Shown here: piece by piece, positions 17,631 through 26,040 of the stretch | How the letters are laid out: every line of letters starts with the position of its first letter | Position numbering within the stretch: position 1 is the stretch's first letter | Assembly: GCF_001705515.1 (NCBI RefSeq) | Contig: NZ_MDJS01000002.1 | Coordinates: 620,001-684,000, forward strand | Direction of reading: 5' to 3' | DNA length: 64,000 nt | DNA from: Mucilaginibacter sp. PPCGB 2223 | Lineage (GTDB): Bacteria > Bacteroidota > Bacteroidia > Sphingobacteriales > Sphingobacteriaceae | The notes under the pieces: generated by a model | What the model saw: only the letters and a program-made list of their open reading frames with translations | Told to the model about the DNA's origin: nothing | The model's database searches: none | Made by a program: the position numbers and the translations under genes

Positions 17631-19229
17631 ATGAAACCGGGAGAGCAACATACACCAATTTTGATCGTTGGCGCCGGGCCTACCGGGCTGATGATGGCGG
17701 CGCAATTACTGCGTTACGGCATACAACCTGTAATCATCGATAGCAAGCAGGGCATCACGCAGCATTCTAACGCCATCGTGGTACAAGCCCGTTCACTTGA
17801 GATCTACCGCCAGTTAGGTATAATCGACAGGGTTTTATCCGACGGGAAACAGGCGCAGGGACTGATCTTCAATCAAAAAGGTAAACCGCTGGCTACTTTA
17901 CCCGTTGGGCAGATAGGGCAGGGCAAAACGCCATATCCCTACGTTTTTCTTTACCAGCAATATAAAAATGAACGGGTATTGCTCGATTATCTTACCCAAA
18001 ACTGTTGCCCGGTTTATTGGGATACCAGTTTGAAAAGCATCGGTCAGCAGGCGGATAAAATTGTCGTTACCCTGGCGCAGGGCAATGGCGAAGAATACCA
18101 GCTGACAACTGACTGGCTGATCGGGGCCGATGGCGCGCATAGCGCCGTGCGCAAGCAATCGGATATCGCCTTTAACGGCGATACCTACCCGCATTACTTT
18201 TACCTTGCCGACGTGGAGTTAGAGGGTGAGCCGACGGACTACATGAACATCCACCTGTCGCCGGATAGCTTTACGGGTTTTTTCCCGCTCCCTGAACCTA
18301 ACCGTTACCGTATCATCGGCAATATCCCACCCGGTGTAGAGGGCCGGGAGGTTACCCTTGATGATGTGCTGCCGTGGCTTAAGGAAGTTACCGGCAAAGA
18401 GCAGCAGGTAAAACAATGCCACTGGTTTACAACATATAAGTTGCACCACCGCATGGCCGAAAAATTCAGGTCGGGCCGGTGTTTTTTGGTTGGCGATGCC
18501 GCGCATATCCACTCGCCGGTTGGCGGGCAGGGGATGAATACCGGTTTGCAGGACGCCTATAACCTGGCCTGGAAGCTGGCAGCTGTGGTCAATAAACAAA
18601 CAAACGAAACTATCCTGGATAGTTATGCTGATGAGCGGATGCCTGTCGCAAAGTCGTTGCTCAAAACGACCGACAAAGCGTTCAATCTTGCCATGTCGGG
18701 CAACCTGCTGGTGAGCTTTTTTAAGCGATGGATCATGCCGCGGATATTGGAAACGATGTGGAGCAACGAAACGATTAAGGAAAAGCTGTTCCTCATCATA
18801 TCGCAAACCGGTATCAGCTATCGCGAAAGCAAACTTAACCTGCACTTAAGCCAGGCAACCAAAGTAAAAGCGGGCGACAGGCTCCCGTACCTCAAAGTAC
18901 ACGATGAAAAGAAGCACGAGGAAACCGACCTGCACGAATGGTGCGCCAAGCCCGGTTTTACGCTGATAACCTTAGGGCACATCCCCGAAACGGAACTGTT
19001 TGCCCTTGCACGATGGATAACACAGAACTACGCCCAAACGCTCAACTTTTTTTACCTGCCGCCAAGTAATAAAAACCGCCACGTGTTTGATGCTTTTGAG
19101 GTCAAAGCCGATCAGCGTAAAACATTGATCGTACGCCCGGATATGTACATCGGTTTGATGGCCGATGTGGTGGATACGGCGACTATCGATAACTATATGC
19201 GGAATGTGGTGGGAGTTTTTAAAAGTTAA
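17631..19229 (+). CDS. FAD-dependent aromatic monooxygenase (PheA/TfdB type)
   Basis: 532-residue flavoprotein hydroxylase. FAD-binding motifs in order: GAGPTG (14-19) in the N-terminal Rossmann fold, the DG motif in IGADGAHSAVR (165-173) and GDAAHIHSPVGGQGMNTG (288-305). The last 150 residues form the thioredoxin-like tail domain of phenol hydroxylase-type enzymes, here without a clear CxxC. It uses NAD(P)H and oxygen to hydroxylate an aromatic or polyketide substrate that cannot be predicted. Three bases downstream of the methylase gene; its stop codon overlaps the next convergent gene by four bases. Confidence 0.9.
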   Translation: MKPGEQHTPILIVGAGPTGLMMAAQLLRYGIQPVIIDSKQGITQHSNAIVVQARSLEIYRQLGIIDRVLSDGKQAQGLIFNQKGKPLATLPVGQIGQGKTPYPYVFLYQQYKNERVLLDYLTQNCCPVYWDTSLKSIGQQADKIVVTLAQGNGEEYQLTTDWLIGADGAHSAVRKQSDIAFNGDTYPHYFYLADVELEGEPTDYMNIHLSPDSFTGFFPLPEPNRYRIIGNIPPGVEGREVTLDDVLPWLKEVTGKEQQVKQCHWFTTYKLHHRMAEKFRSGRCFLVGDAAHIHSPVGGQGMNTGLQDAYNLAWKLAAVVNKQTNETILDSYADERMPVAKSLLKTTDKAFNLAMSGNLLVSFFKRWIMPRILETMWSNETIKEKLFLIISQTGISYRESKLNLHLSQATKVKAGDRLPYLKVHDEKKHEETDLHEWCAKPGFTLITLGHIPETELFALARWITQNYAQTLNFFYLPPSNKNRHVFDAFEVKADQRKTLIVRPDMYIGLMADVVDTATIDNYMRNVVGVFKS

Positions 19230-19981
19230 AATTCAAACTTATCCTTTTTGATCATCTCCACTTTTTTGTGTTTGTAGGTACGCCTGTTTAAAACGGTTAC
19301 ACCCCATCTGATGCCAGCGGAAGCAAAGTAGTTTCTGACCAATCCCCATTTATCATCACACCATTCCCACATTTTAAGCTTTTCAGGGTATAATTCAACC
19401 CTTTCGCATTCAAAGCAGATTTCGATATAGGCAAATGTATTGCCATTCGCATCCACAAATAAAACGGCGTTTCGGGGATTAAAACAGCTGGCCCCTGGGT
19501 CGGCTATGTCTAACATACCAGGCGGAAGCGGGGTTCCGCGTATATTAATATTATAAAAGATATCTGTAAGCTTGTTTACCTGGTTTTTGGTCAATGTAAC
19601 CTGTTCCATAAAAGCAGAATAATCAACATTTTTACCATCAAACGGATATTTTAGTTTACCAATCGTATCAAAACCCGGAAGTTTTAAACCATGTAAAGGT
19701 CTATAGTATGGAGGAACTGTATCAGCCGGTTCCATCGGAGGTAGCGGGCCATAAAATGAAACCAATATAACCTTGGCTGCCTTGTTAAATGGATAAAACC
19801 TGAGCCTTTGTGCTGCGGTATAAGTATCCCGGTGTACGCAATCGTTGTGGTAATCAAAAGCCTTTTGTTCTGCCTTGGTTGGTGGATGCGTTGGCGGCGG
19901 TGGGTATTTCGGTCTCGATCGTTGTGCCAATACCGTGCAGGTTGTAAAAATAACCGGCAGTAAAGCGAGCAGCTTTTTCAT
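19226..19981 (-). CDS. Secreted hypothetical protein
   Basis: 251 residues with a signal peptide of about 19 residues (MKKLLALLPVIFTTCTVLAQ). The mature start is Pro/Arg-rich (PPPPTHPPTKAEQ). The rest has no recognised domain; two cysteines occur in the stretch IEICFECERVE. A periplasmic or surface location is likely. It overlaps the end of the convergent monooxygenase gene by four bases. Function unknown. Confidence 0.7.
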   Translation of the reverse strand: MKKLLALLPVIFTTCTVLAQRSRPKYPPPPTHPPTKAEQKAFDYHNDCVHRDTYTAAQRLRFYPFNKAAKVILVSFYGPLPPMEPADTVPPYYRPLHGLKLPGFDTIGKLKYPFDGKNVDYSAFMEQVTLTKNQVNKLTDIFYNINIRGTPLPPGMLDIADPGASCFNPRNAVLFVDANGNTFAYIEICFECERVELYPEKLKMWEWCDDKWGLVRNYFASAGIRWGVTVLNRRTYKHKKVEMIKKDKFEF

Positions 19982-20025
19982 CAGGTTAAGATAGATAAAT
20001 GACCTGGCAACTCAATAACCAATAA

Positions 20026-20625
20026 CTACCCGTGTATCGTCTCACTTTTACCATAGTTTTTCACTACTTCGGCTTCATAAGCTAAAAACTCTTTCCAGCG
20101 GGCATCCACATCAATATCGCCGGCGTATTTTTTGGCAAGGCGTAAAAACATGGTGTAATGCCCGGCTTCGCTGATCATCAGCTCGTGGTAAAAGGCAGCC
20201 AGTTCGTCGTCGTTGATATTTTCGGATAATACCTTAAAACGTTCGCAACTGCGCGCTTCGATCATGGCCGAAAAAAGCAGGCGCTCGATCAATTGGGTTT
20301 GCCGGCTGCCGCCTTTGGTTAAAAACTTAAAGAGTTCGTTCACGTAATCATCCTTGCGCTCCTTACCGAAGGCATAGCCGCGTTTGATAATGATATCGTG
20401 TACGCGTTTAAAGTGGTCCATCTCTTCCTGCACCAGCAGGGCCATCTCCTGCACCAGGTCGGGGTACTGCGGGTTCTGTACGATGAGCGTAATGGCATTG
20501 CTTGCGGCCTTTTGTTCGCAATACGCATGGTCGGTCAGTATTTCTTCGATATTGCTTTCTACCACGTTTTTCACCCAAAGCGGGTCGGTAGGTAATTGCA
20601 GTTTCAGGATGGTTTTTTCGCTCAC
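20026..20625 (-). CDS. miaE: tRNA 2-methylthio-N6-isopentenyl adenosine(37) hydroxylase MiaE
   Basis: 199-residue non-haem di-iron enzyme that hydroxylates the isopentenyl group of ms2i6A37 in tRNA. The ferritin-like helices carry iron ligands in HAYCEQKAASNA, LLVQEEMDHFKRV, AMIEARSCERF and LMISEAGHY, all as in MiaE. Length fits the family. It lies 18 bases downstream of the toxin gene of a toxin-antitoxin pair on the same strand, probably by chance. Confidence 0.92.
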   Translation of the reverse strand: MSEKTILKLQLPTDPLWVKNVVESNIEEILTDHAYCEQKAASNAITLIVQNPQYPDLVQEMALLVQEEMDHFKRVHDIIIKRGYAFGKERKDDYVNELFKFLTKGGSRQTQLIERLLFSAMIEARSCERFKVLSENINDDELAAFYHELMISEAGHYTMFLRLAKKYAGDIDVDARWKEFLAYEAEVVKNYGKSETIHG

Positions 20626-20642
20626 TGTGCAAAGGTAGGGTT

Positions 20643-20948
20643 TTATTCGTCGTCTTTAAAAGCCGGGTTGTTTCCTGCTGAGCGGGCATGGTGTTGGATA
20701 GTGAGGATCCTTAGTTGAACATCGGACACAATGCGGTATATAATTCTATAGTTTCTAAAAACCAATTCGCGATAAGCAGGATTTCCCTCAAACACCTTAC
20801 CTTTTTCCGGATGCAGAAGTAATTTATCTATCGCCTCAATAATGTGCTGTTTTTCTAAAACTGCGTATCGGATAGAATCTCTTTTAATGAAGTCGAAAAT
20901 CTCTTTTAAATCGCGTTTCGCTGATCTTGAAAAGATTATTTTCACCAT
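20643..20948 (-). CDS. RelE/ParE family toxin
   Basis: 101 residues with the RelE/ParE fold: VKIIFSRSAKRDLKEIFDFI at the start, LLLHPEKGKVFEGNPAYREL in the middle and FRNYRIIYRIVSDVQLRIL on the last strands. Toxins of this fold cleave ribosome-bound mRNA (RelE) or poison gyrase (ParE); sequence alone does not decide. Its start overlaps the stop of the 58-residue antitoxin gene by seven bases, the usual antitoxin-first order. Confidence 0.88.
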   Translation of the reverse strand: MVKIIFSRSAKRDLKEIFDFIKRDSIRYAVLEKQHIIEAIDKLLLHPEKGKVFEGNPAYRELVFRNYRIIYRIVSDVQLRILTIQHHARSAGNNPAFKDDE

Positions 20949-21118
20949 GTATCCATTTCCTTTTTCAGATCCTCCCAGTCTATACTTTCTCCATTTTTAA
21001 TTTCAACCTCGGCTTCTTCAATTTTTTGAAGTAAGATAACTTTCTCAACCAGATCGTCCACAGAAAAGTTCTCAGGCATATGATCAACCAATTCCTTTAC
21101 TTTATCCCTTGTAAGCAT
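20942..21118 (-). CDS. Antitoxin of a RelE/ParE-type module
   Basis: 58-residue acidic protein read on the minus strand from ATG 21118 (MLTRDKVKELVDHMPENFSV) to TGA at 20942. The start resembles short antitoxins of Bacteroidota (LTRDKVKELVDHMP ... VDDLVEKVILLQKIE), and the C-terminal half is acidic (IEEAEVEIKNGESIDWEDL), suited to wrap the basic toxin. Overlaps the toxin start by seven bases. No DNA-binding motif is obvious. Confidence 0.8.
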   Translation of the reverse strand: MLTRDKVKELVDHMPENFSVDDLVEKVILLQKIEEAEVEIKNGESIDWEDLKKEMDTW

Positions 21119-21183
21119 AGTAATTTCTTTTTATAAAGATAACGAATTTTTAAACCGCCTAATATATTTTGATATGGTTATCA

Positions 21184-21213
21184 TCTCCCCCCTTTAGGGG
21201 GTTGGGGGGGCTA
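21184..21213. repeat. CCCCCTTTAGGGGG element
   Basis: Plus strand CTCCCCCCTTTAGGGGG then TTGGGGGGGCTA; the final CTA is the stop codon of the minus-strand gene ending at 21211. A related element is at 50420-50491. Confidence 0.6.
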
Positions 21214-23313
21214 CGCTTCCCCTTCCCGCTTCCTCAAAAACCACTCGGCACTTAGCAAGGCCAATATCACCACAAACAACCATTTTTCGTCGATGAGGTC
21301 CTTGTATGTTTTGTCATCATAAACCAGTGTTTTGATGTTCTCGTTTTTGCGGATGAGTTCGGCCAGTTTATCTATTTGATTTGGCCGCAGCATTACGCCG
21401 CCGTTTTGATGAGCCAGTGTGTACAGCAGGTGATGGTCAGCCGCGCTCTGGCGTGTTTCGGCGTTCAGCGGTTTGATGATGAACTGACCTGTAGCCGTCA
21501 GGGTTTTGTCGCCCAGTCGGGCTTTGGCCGAATAAGTGTATTCATCGGTAGGCAATGCGTGTGCATTGAGGGTATAGCTTTGGCCGTTACGCGTAAAAAC
21601 AAAGTTGTAAGTTTTGCCGGTTTTGCTTTTCAGTTCGATGTTTACATCGGGCGTATTTACCAGTTCGAGCGCATCGTTATACAACTCGGCATTGAACAGG
21701 ACATCCTCGCCATCGTCGAATACGTTCTTCGCCGGGTAAACCCTGAACCTGGTTTTGTTGTTTTTAGCTGTAAGATATTGTACCGATTGACCCAGCAGTT
21801 CATCAAACGCACGGTAATTGCCTTGCGACTGAAACTCGGCCAAACGCCATTTCCATAAACCCTCACCGGTCAATACCGCTTCGCGGCGCCCGTCCTCTTC
21901 GCCAAAGGCCAGTAAAGGGTACGAAGTTTCTATCGTACCAATCTTCTGTTTCAGCAAAACCGACTGTGCCGAAGCTACACTGTAATTGCCGAACGGTGCC
22001 GATAAAGGCGGTAGCGAGGCCAGTTCACGCCGGGTAGAATCGGTCAGGGTGAACAGGCTGAAATTGGCATCGGGCATGGCAAAGGTTTCCTGCACATCCT
22101 GCCTGCCGGCGTTGATGCGTACGATCTTCTGCGCGGCATTCACCTGGAAAATATCCGACTGTGCGCCCACCATATACCAAACCGGTATTTTTTGCTGCTT
22201 CAGCTTGCTCAGCAAGGTTGAGGGTATTACCGAGGTACTGTTTGTTGGCAGTTGATATAAAATCGCCACACTGTAAGTTCCCAATTCGGCTTCATTCAGT
22301 TTACTTAGTAAAGTGGTTCTTACCTCGTAGTTGCGGTTATCTTCCAGCGATTGCTTGATGGCCGTCACATCCGGATGCGGGCCGTTGTACACCAGCAGTA
22401 TCTTTTGTTTGGCATCCAAAACCTCGATATAGATGGTCTCGGTATTATTGGCTGTCGATATCTCGTTGGCAACCGGCTGTATGCTGAAAGTAAACTTATG
22501 AATGCCCTTCTTATCGGCATGCAGCTTTGCGGTTATTGTTTTACGGAAAGCATTATCTGTTACCTGAACATTCTGGCTAAAAACCGGGCCGCCGTCTTCG
22601 GCAATGCTTAGCCGCATGTTCTCACCTTTGCTCTGGTATGCCTCGGTCAAGATCTCCACTTCAAAATCGTTGCCTAAAAAAGCCGTTTTGTTATAGTTTA
22701 CATTGGCTATCAGCAGGTCGCGTTTGGGTACGGTATCGCCCAGGGCTATGGTGTAAACACTGGCTTTCAGGTTGCCTGCATTGTATTGCGGGCTGCTGCC
22801 TTTGTTGTATAAACCATCGGTAGCTAAAACTACGGCGCCTATGTTCTGGTTCGAGAAGCGGTCGTTCAGGCTTTTAAATACGCCCGATATATCGGTTTGC
22901 TTACCATCAAATTTGGTGGAGAGGCTATCCCTGAGCCGGTCGCTGAAGTTAAACTCACGCACATCATAACCATCGCCCAAAACTTTTTTCAAATTGCCAA
23001 GCTGATCGACAAATTGCCCGGGCTCAAACCCCGCAGGTTTGAATAACCGGATGGATGCCGAATTATCCTGCGTAACCAGGATGAGCGGCTTTTGCGGGTG
23101 TGTAGTGACCGATTTGATGAGCGGCGACAGTAGCAGAAAGGCGATCAGTGCGACTACAACAGTGCGGATAGCGCCGAGGATATACCGCCAGTTTTTGGTG
23201 AGGCTGGTCGGTTGCCGGTATAAAAGCCAGGCGTACAGGCCACCCAGCACCAGGCAACCAGGTACCCACCATCCCGAAACCGAACCCCATGTTATCGAAA
23301 ATAAAAACAGCAT
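21211..23313 (-). CDS. Large membrane protein with VWA-like domain
   Basis: 700 residues. Two N-terminal membrane helices (about 10-28 and 45-66) and one at the C-terminus (about 678-694) bracket a large extracytoplasmic part. ILVTQDNSASIRLF has a DxSxS MIDAS-like motif at the start of a von Willebrand A-like fold (about 75-260), followed by beta-rich modules and a ThDP/GATase-like region around 300-420. This layout is found in Bacteroidota proteins near BatA/BatD operons, but none is adjacent here. Stands alone between the toxin-antitoxin pair and fabG. Function unknown. Confidence 0.75.
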   Translation of the reverse strand: MLFLFSITWGSVSGWWVPGCLVLGGLYAWLLYRQPTSLTKNWRYILGAIRTVVVALIAFLLLSPLIKSVTTHPQKPLILVTQDNSASIRLFKPAGFEPGQFVDQLGNLKKVLGDGYDVREFNFSDRLRDSLSTKFDGKQTDISGVFKSLNDRFSNQNIGAVVLATDGLYNKGSSPQYNAGNLKASVYTIALGDTVPKRDLLIANVNYNKTAFLGNDFEVEILTEAYQSKGENMRLSIAEDGGPVFSQNVQVTDNAFRKTITAKLHADKKGIHKFTFSIQPVANEISTANNTETIYIEVLDAKQKILLVYNGPHPDVTAIKQSLEDNRNYEVRTTLLSKLNEAELGTYSVAILYQLPTNSTSVIPSTLLSKLKQQKIPVWYMVGAQSDIFQVNAAQKIVRINAGRQDVQETFAMPDANFSLFTLTDSTRRELASLPPLSAPFGNYSVASAQSVLLKQKIGTIETSYPLLAFGEEDGRREAVLTGEGLWKWRLAEFQSQGNYRAFDELLGQSVQYLTAKNNKTRFRVYPAKNVFDDGEDVLFNAELYNDALELVNTPDVNIELKSKTGKTYNFVFTRNGQSYTLNAHALPTDEYTYSAKARLGDKTLTATGQFIIKPLNAETRQSAADHHLLYTLAHQNGGVMLRPNQIDKLAELIRKNENIKTLVYDDKTYKDLIDEKWLFVVILALLSAEWFLRKREGEA

Positions 23314-23399
23314 ATCCTGAAATCAAATATGCTGTTTTTAAAACCTATTACAAAGCAGCAGGTTTGTATGTTAAAGAAATTACAAAAGCACTAATCGGT

Positions 23400-23421
23400 A
23401 AAAAGTCTTTTTTGACTTTTT
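23400..23421 (-). terminator. Candidate weak terminator after fabG
   Basis: Eight-pair AT-rich stem AAAAAGTC/GACTTTTT with a T6 loop, 20 bases after the fabG stop; further GACTTTT words follow up to 23440. Confidence 0.45.
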
Positions 23422-23441
23422 AATTTTTGACTTTTAACTTT

Positions 23442-24185
23442 TTAAAGCATCCCCCCGTCTACAGGAATAACCTGCCCGGTAATGTACGATGCCATATCCG
23501 ATGCCAGGAAAACGCAGGCATTGGCGACATCCTCTGGCGTACCACCACGTTTTAACGGGATATTCGCTTCCCAGCCCTCAACTACTTTAGGGTCGAGCAC
23601 GTCGGTCATTTCGGTTTTGATAAAGCCCGGCGCAACCACGTTGGTGCGGATATTGCGTGAGCCCAGCTCTTTAGCTATCGATTTGCTGAACCCGATGATA
23701 CCCGCTTTCGAAGCAGCGTAGTTTGATTGGCCCGCATTGCCCTGAACGCCCACAACCGAGCTCATGTTGATGAACACGCCCTGGCGGTTTTTAAGCATGA
23801 TCTTCGATGCCACTTTAGTAGTGTTGAAGATCGATTTCAGGTTTACTTCGATCACTTCGTCAAAGTCGGCCTCGGTCATGCGGAGCAATAAATTATCTTT
23901 AGTGATGCCAGCGTTGTTCACCACGATATGTAAAGTGCCAAAATCGGTAACGATATCATTGATCAGTTTTTCGGCTTCGTCAAACTTCGAGGCATCGCTG
24001 CGGTAACCTTTTACCTTAGTGCCAAAGCCTTGTAACTCCTGCTCTAAAGCTATACCTTTTTCAACCGACGATAAATAGGTAAATGCCACATTGGCGCCAT
24101 GCTCGGCAAACTTTTCGGCAATTTTACGGCCTATACCTTTCGATGCACCTGTAATCAGCGCGGTTTTTCCTTCCAGTAATTTCAT
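23442..24185 (-). CDS. fabG: 3-oxoacyl-ACP reductase FabG
   Basis: NADPH-dependent reductase of fatty acid elongation, 247 residues from ATG 24185 (MKLLEGKTALITG), the normal FabG length; an in-frame ATG 36 bases upstream adds a tail foreign to the family. TGASKGIG (12-19) binds the cofactor, NNAG follows, and the Ser-Tyr-Lys triad is in INMSSVVG and YAASK. The C-terminus VIPVDGGML is typical. Monocistronic; a pair of direct repeats (24215-24247) lies just upstream. Confidence 0.95.
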   Translation of the reverse strand: MKLLEGKTALITGASKGIGRKIAEKFAEHGANVAFTYLSSVEKGIALEQELQGFGTKVKGYRSDASKFDEAEKLINDIVTDFGTLHIVVNNAGITKDNLLLRMTEADFDEVIEVNLKSIFNTTKVASKIMLKNRQGVFINMSSVVGVQGNAGQSNYAASKAGIIGFSKSIAKELGSRNIRTNVVAPGFIKTEMTDVLDPKVVEGWEANIPLKRGGTPEDVANACVFLASDMASYITGQVIPVDGGML

Positions 24186-24214
24186 TTTTGTTTGTTTGAT
24201 TTCGCTTTTGTTTG

Positions 24215-24247
24215 ATTCCACCGATGGGTTATGATTTCACCGATGGG
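24215..24247 (-). promoter_or_regulatory. Direct repeats upstream of fabG
   Basis: GATTCCACCGATGGG and GATTTCACCGATGGG (plus strand) start at 24215 and 24234, 19 bases apart, 30 bases from the fabG start. Could be an operator; no regulator is assigned. Confidence 0.35.
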
Positions 24248-24417
24248 GGATAGCATCCACTATTCCAGGCCTCGAAGTTAGAATTTTTTTCATTCGTGTC
24301 ATAACCAGGGTGGGGAAAGTGGCAGCGGCAGTAGCAGTGGCAGGGAAAGAGTTTGAAAAGTAATAGCTTACAGCTTTACAAGGTGCTACTGCAACTAAAA
24401 ACCGCTACTCTTAAGCA

Positions 24418-24480
24418 GGGCGTTCCCCTACGGGTCAGGCTATCCCTGCCTGCCGGCAGGCAGGCGCTGCTATCCTTAAC
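24418..24480 (+). repeat. GC-rich REP-like element, copy C (short form)
   Basis: GGGCGTTCCCCTACGGGTCA, CTATCC, the palindrome CCTGCCTGCCGGCAGGCAGG and GCGCTGCTATCC. It lies in the gene-free stretch 24248-24728 and lacks the flanking modules of copies A, B and D. Confidence 0.75.
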
Positions 24481-24488
24481 GCAAACAC

Positions 24489-24662
24489 ATGGGTATTTAT
24501 GGGTATTCTCGCCACATTTTTAGCCTGCACCCCGCTGGTGTTCTCACCAACAAGAACCGCGTTGCCAAATTCGCAACCAAAAACCCGGACAGGGGGGTAT
24601 TTATGGGTATTTTTCTAAAAGGTATCGGTGCCCGGTTGCCAAATTCACAATCCATTTTTTGA
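24489..24662 (+). CDS. Possible 57-residue ORF built on repeats, doubtful
   Basis: An open frame from ATG 24489 to TGA 24662 (MGIYGYSRHIFSLHPAG...). The underlying DNA has two direct repeats: GGGTATTTATGGGTATT at 24491 and 24595, and GTTGCCAAATTC at 24561 and 24635. Because the two repeat pairs have different spacing (104 and 74 bases) this is not a simple duplication. No family recognised; it may be repeat DNA with no coding role. Confidence 0.25.
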   Translation: MGIYGYSRHIFSLHPAGVLTNKNRVAKFATKNPDRGVFMGIFLKGIGARLPNSQSIF

Positions 24663-24728
24663 CCAGGGGCCTTGCGCCGTAACCTTTAAATATACGAAAT
24701 AATAGGCATTTAAGCAAAAAACAGATGC

Positions 24729-25862
24729 TTATTCCGCCGGGCAAAACTTCAAACACGATGGGTTGCCCACTTCCAGTTTCTCGCCGGTATAGGTCAGTTT
24801 GCCTGTCTCCTTATCAATCCTGAAAACATACACATCATCGCTGTTCTGGTTGGCAACCAGCAAAAAGTTACCGGTAGGATCCAAAGTAAAATTCCGTGGT
24901 GTCTTACCCAGTGTTGATGTGCGCTGAACGAATGTCAGTGCCCCGGTGCTTTTATCAATGGCAAACACCTCCAATTCGTTAGCGTCGCCGCGATTGGTGC
25001 TGTATAAAAATTTACCATCGGCCGAGATGTGGATGTCGGCAGCCCCAACAGTACCCTTAAAACCATCTGGGACCAGGCTCGCGGTCGATATTTCCTTTAG
25101 TTGCCCCTTATGATAATCGTAAACAGCAATCCGTGCGCCCATTTCCTGTATCAGGTATAAAAACTTTCCGTTGGGGTGAAAAGCCAGGTGCCGCGGGCCG
25201 CCGCCGGGCGTAACAGCTGCAAAAGCCGGGTTGGCAGGTGTTAAGGGCTTTGCAGCCGAAGGATCATATTTGCAGATGTTGATCTTATCGGTACCCAAAT
25301 CGGTATACATCAGGTATTTCTCATCGGGCGATAGTATGGCGGTATGCACATGCGGCTCGTTCTGGCGGGTTTTGTCGATACTATGGTCTTGATCCTGTAT
25401 GTTTTGTGACGGTGCAGCCAGCGAGCCATCGGCATTGATGGGCAGCACGGTAAAACTTCCACCGGCATAGTTAGCCACAAAAGCATTTTTGCGGGCTTTA
25501 TCCAGTAAGATATAACACGGGCCCGCACCGATGGACGGTTGTTTGTTGATCAGCTTCAGCCCGCCCGATGCCGCATCGAACGCGAACGCGCTTACGCTTC
25601 CCTTACGGTCGGTACCCACCTCGTTTACCGAGTACACAAAATGGTTACCCCGCGCGATAGCTATATACGATGGGTTATCTACGCCGGTAACCTTGTTAAG
25701 ATAAGTGATCTTGCCTGTGCCGGTATCAAAATGGTATACATAAATGCCCTGGCTTTTGCCGGTGGTGTAGGTGCCGACAAGCAGATCGTAAACTTTACTC
25801 CCGGTTTGGGCGTGTAAAAATGTGGGTAAAGCAATCAGGGCTATCAGGAAAAACTTCTTCAT
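24729..25862 (-). CDS. Secreted lactonase-family beta-propeller protein (YbhE/6-phosphogluconolactonase type)
   Basis: 377 residues with a signal peptide (about 1-18, FLIALIALPTFLHAQ). The rest is a seven-bladed propeller: DLLVGTYTTGKSQGIYVYHF opens blade one, and PRHLAFHPNGKFLYLIQEMG, DIHISADGKFLYSTNRGDANEL and PRNFTLDPTGNFLLVANQNSD are the repeated strands of the lactonase family. Cytoplasmic members hydrolyse 6-phosphogluconolactone; the signal peptide means this one acts outside the cytoplasm on another lactone or sugar derivative. Monocistronic. Confidence 0.88.
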   Translation of the reverse strand: MKKFFLIALIALPTFLHAQTGSKVYDLLVGTYTTGKSQGIYVYHFDTGTGKITYLNKVTGVDNPSYIAIARGNHFVYSVNEVGTDRKGSVSAFAFDAASGGLKLINKQPSIGAGPCYILLDKARKNAFVANYAGGSFTVLPINADGSLAAPSQNIQDQDHSIDKTRQNEPHVHTAILSPDEKYLMYTDLGTDKINICKYDPSAAKPLTPANPAFAAVTPGGGPRHLAFHPNGKFLYLIQEMGARIAVYDYHKGQLKEISTASLVPDGFKGTVGAADIHISADGKFLYSTNRGDANELEVFAIDKSTGALTFVQRTSTLGKTPRNFTLDPTGNFLLVANQNSDDVYVFRIDKETGKLTYTGEKLEVGNPSCLKFCPAE

Positions 25863-25922
25863 GGATGCAGATGGTTTTAATAATTGCGCCGCAAGTTAGT
25901 AAATCTGCCAGAAGAATAAGAG

Positions 25923-26032
25923 AGTCCGCAAGTCAGTAAAGTCCGAAAGATGTAAAGTTCGCACACCGCCAATCGTCGATGTTCATGTTAGGAAAAATCT
26001 TTCGGACTTCCGGACTTTCCGTCTTCCGGACT
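25923..26032. repeat. Inverted pair of the GTCCGAAAG word family
   Basis: Left arm 25923-25949 (AGTCCGCAAGTCAGTAAAG...) and right arm 25999-26032 (CTTTCGGACTTCCGGACTTT...) are imperfect inverted copies around about 49 bases. Sits directly after the stop codon of the pseudouridine synthase gene. Confidence 0.65.
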
Positions 26033-26040
26033 TCCCCCAA

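Noticed and set aside
18219..18845. 208-codon minus-strand frame inside the FAD monooxygenase gene
   Set aside because: Antisense shadow; the sense frame carries all FAD motifs.
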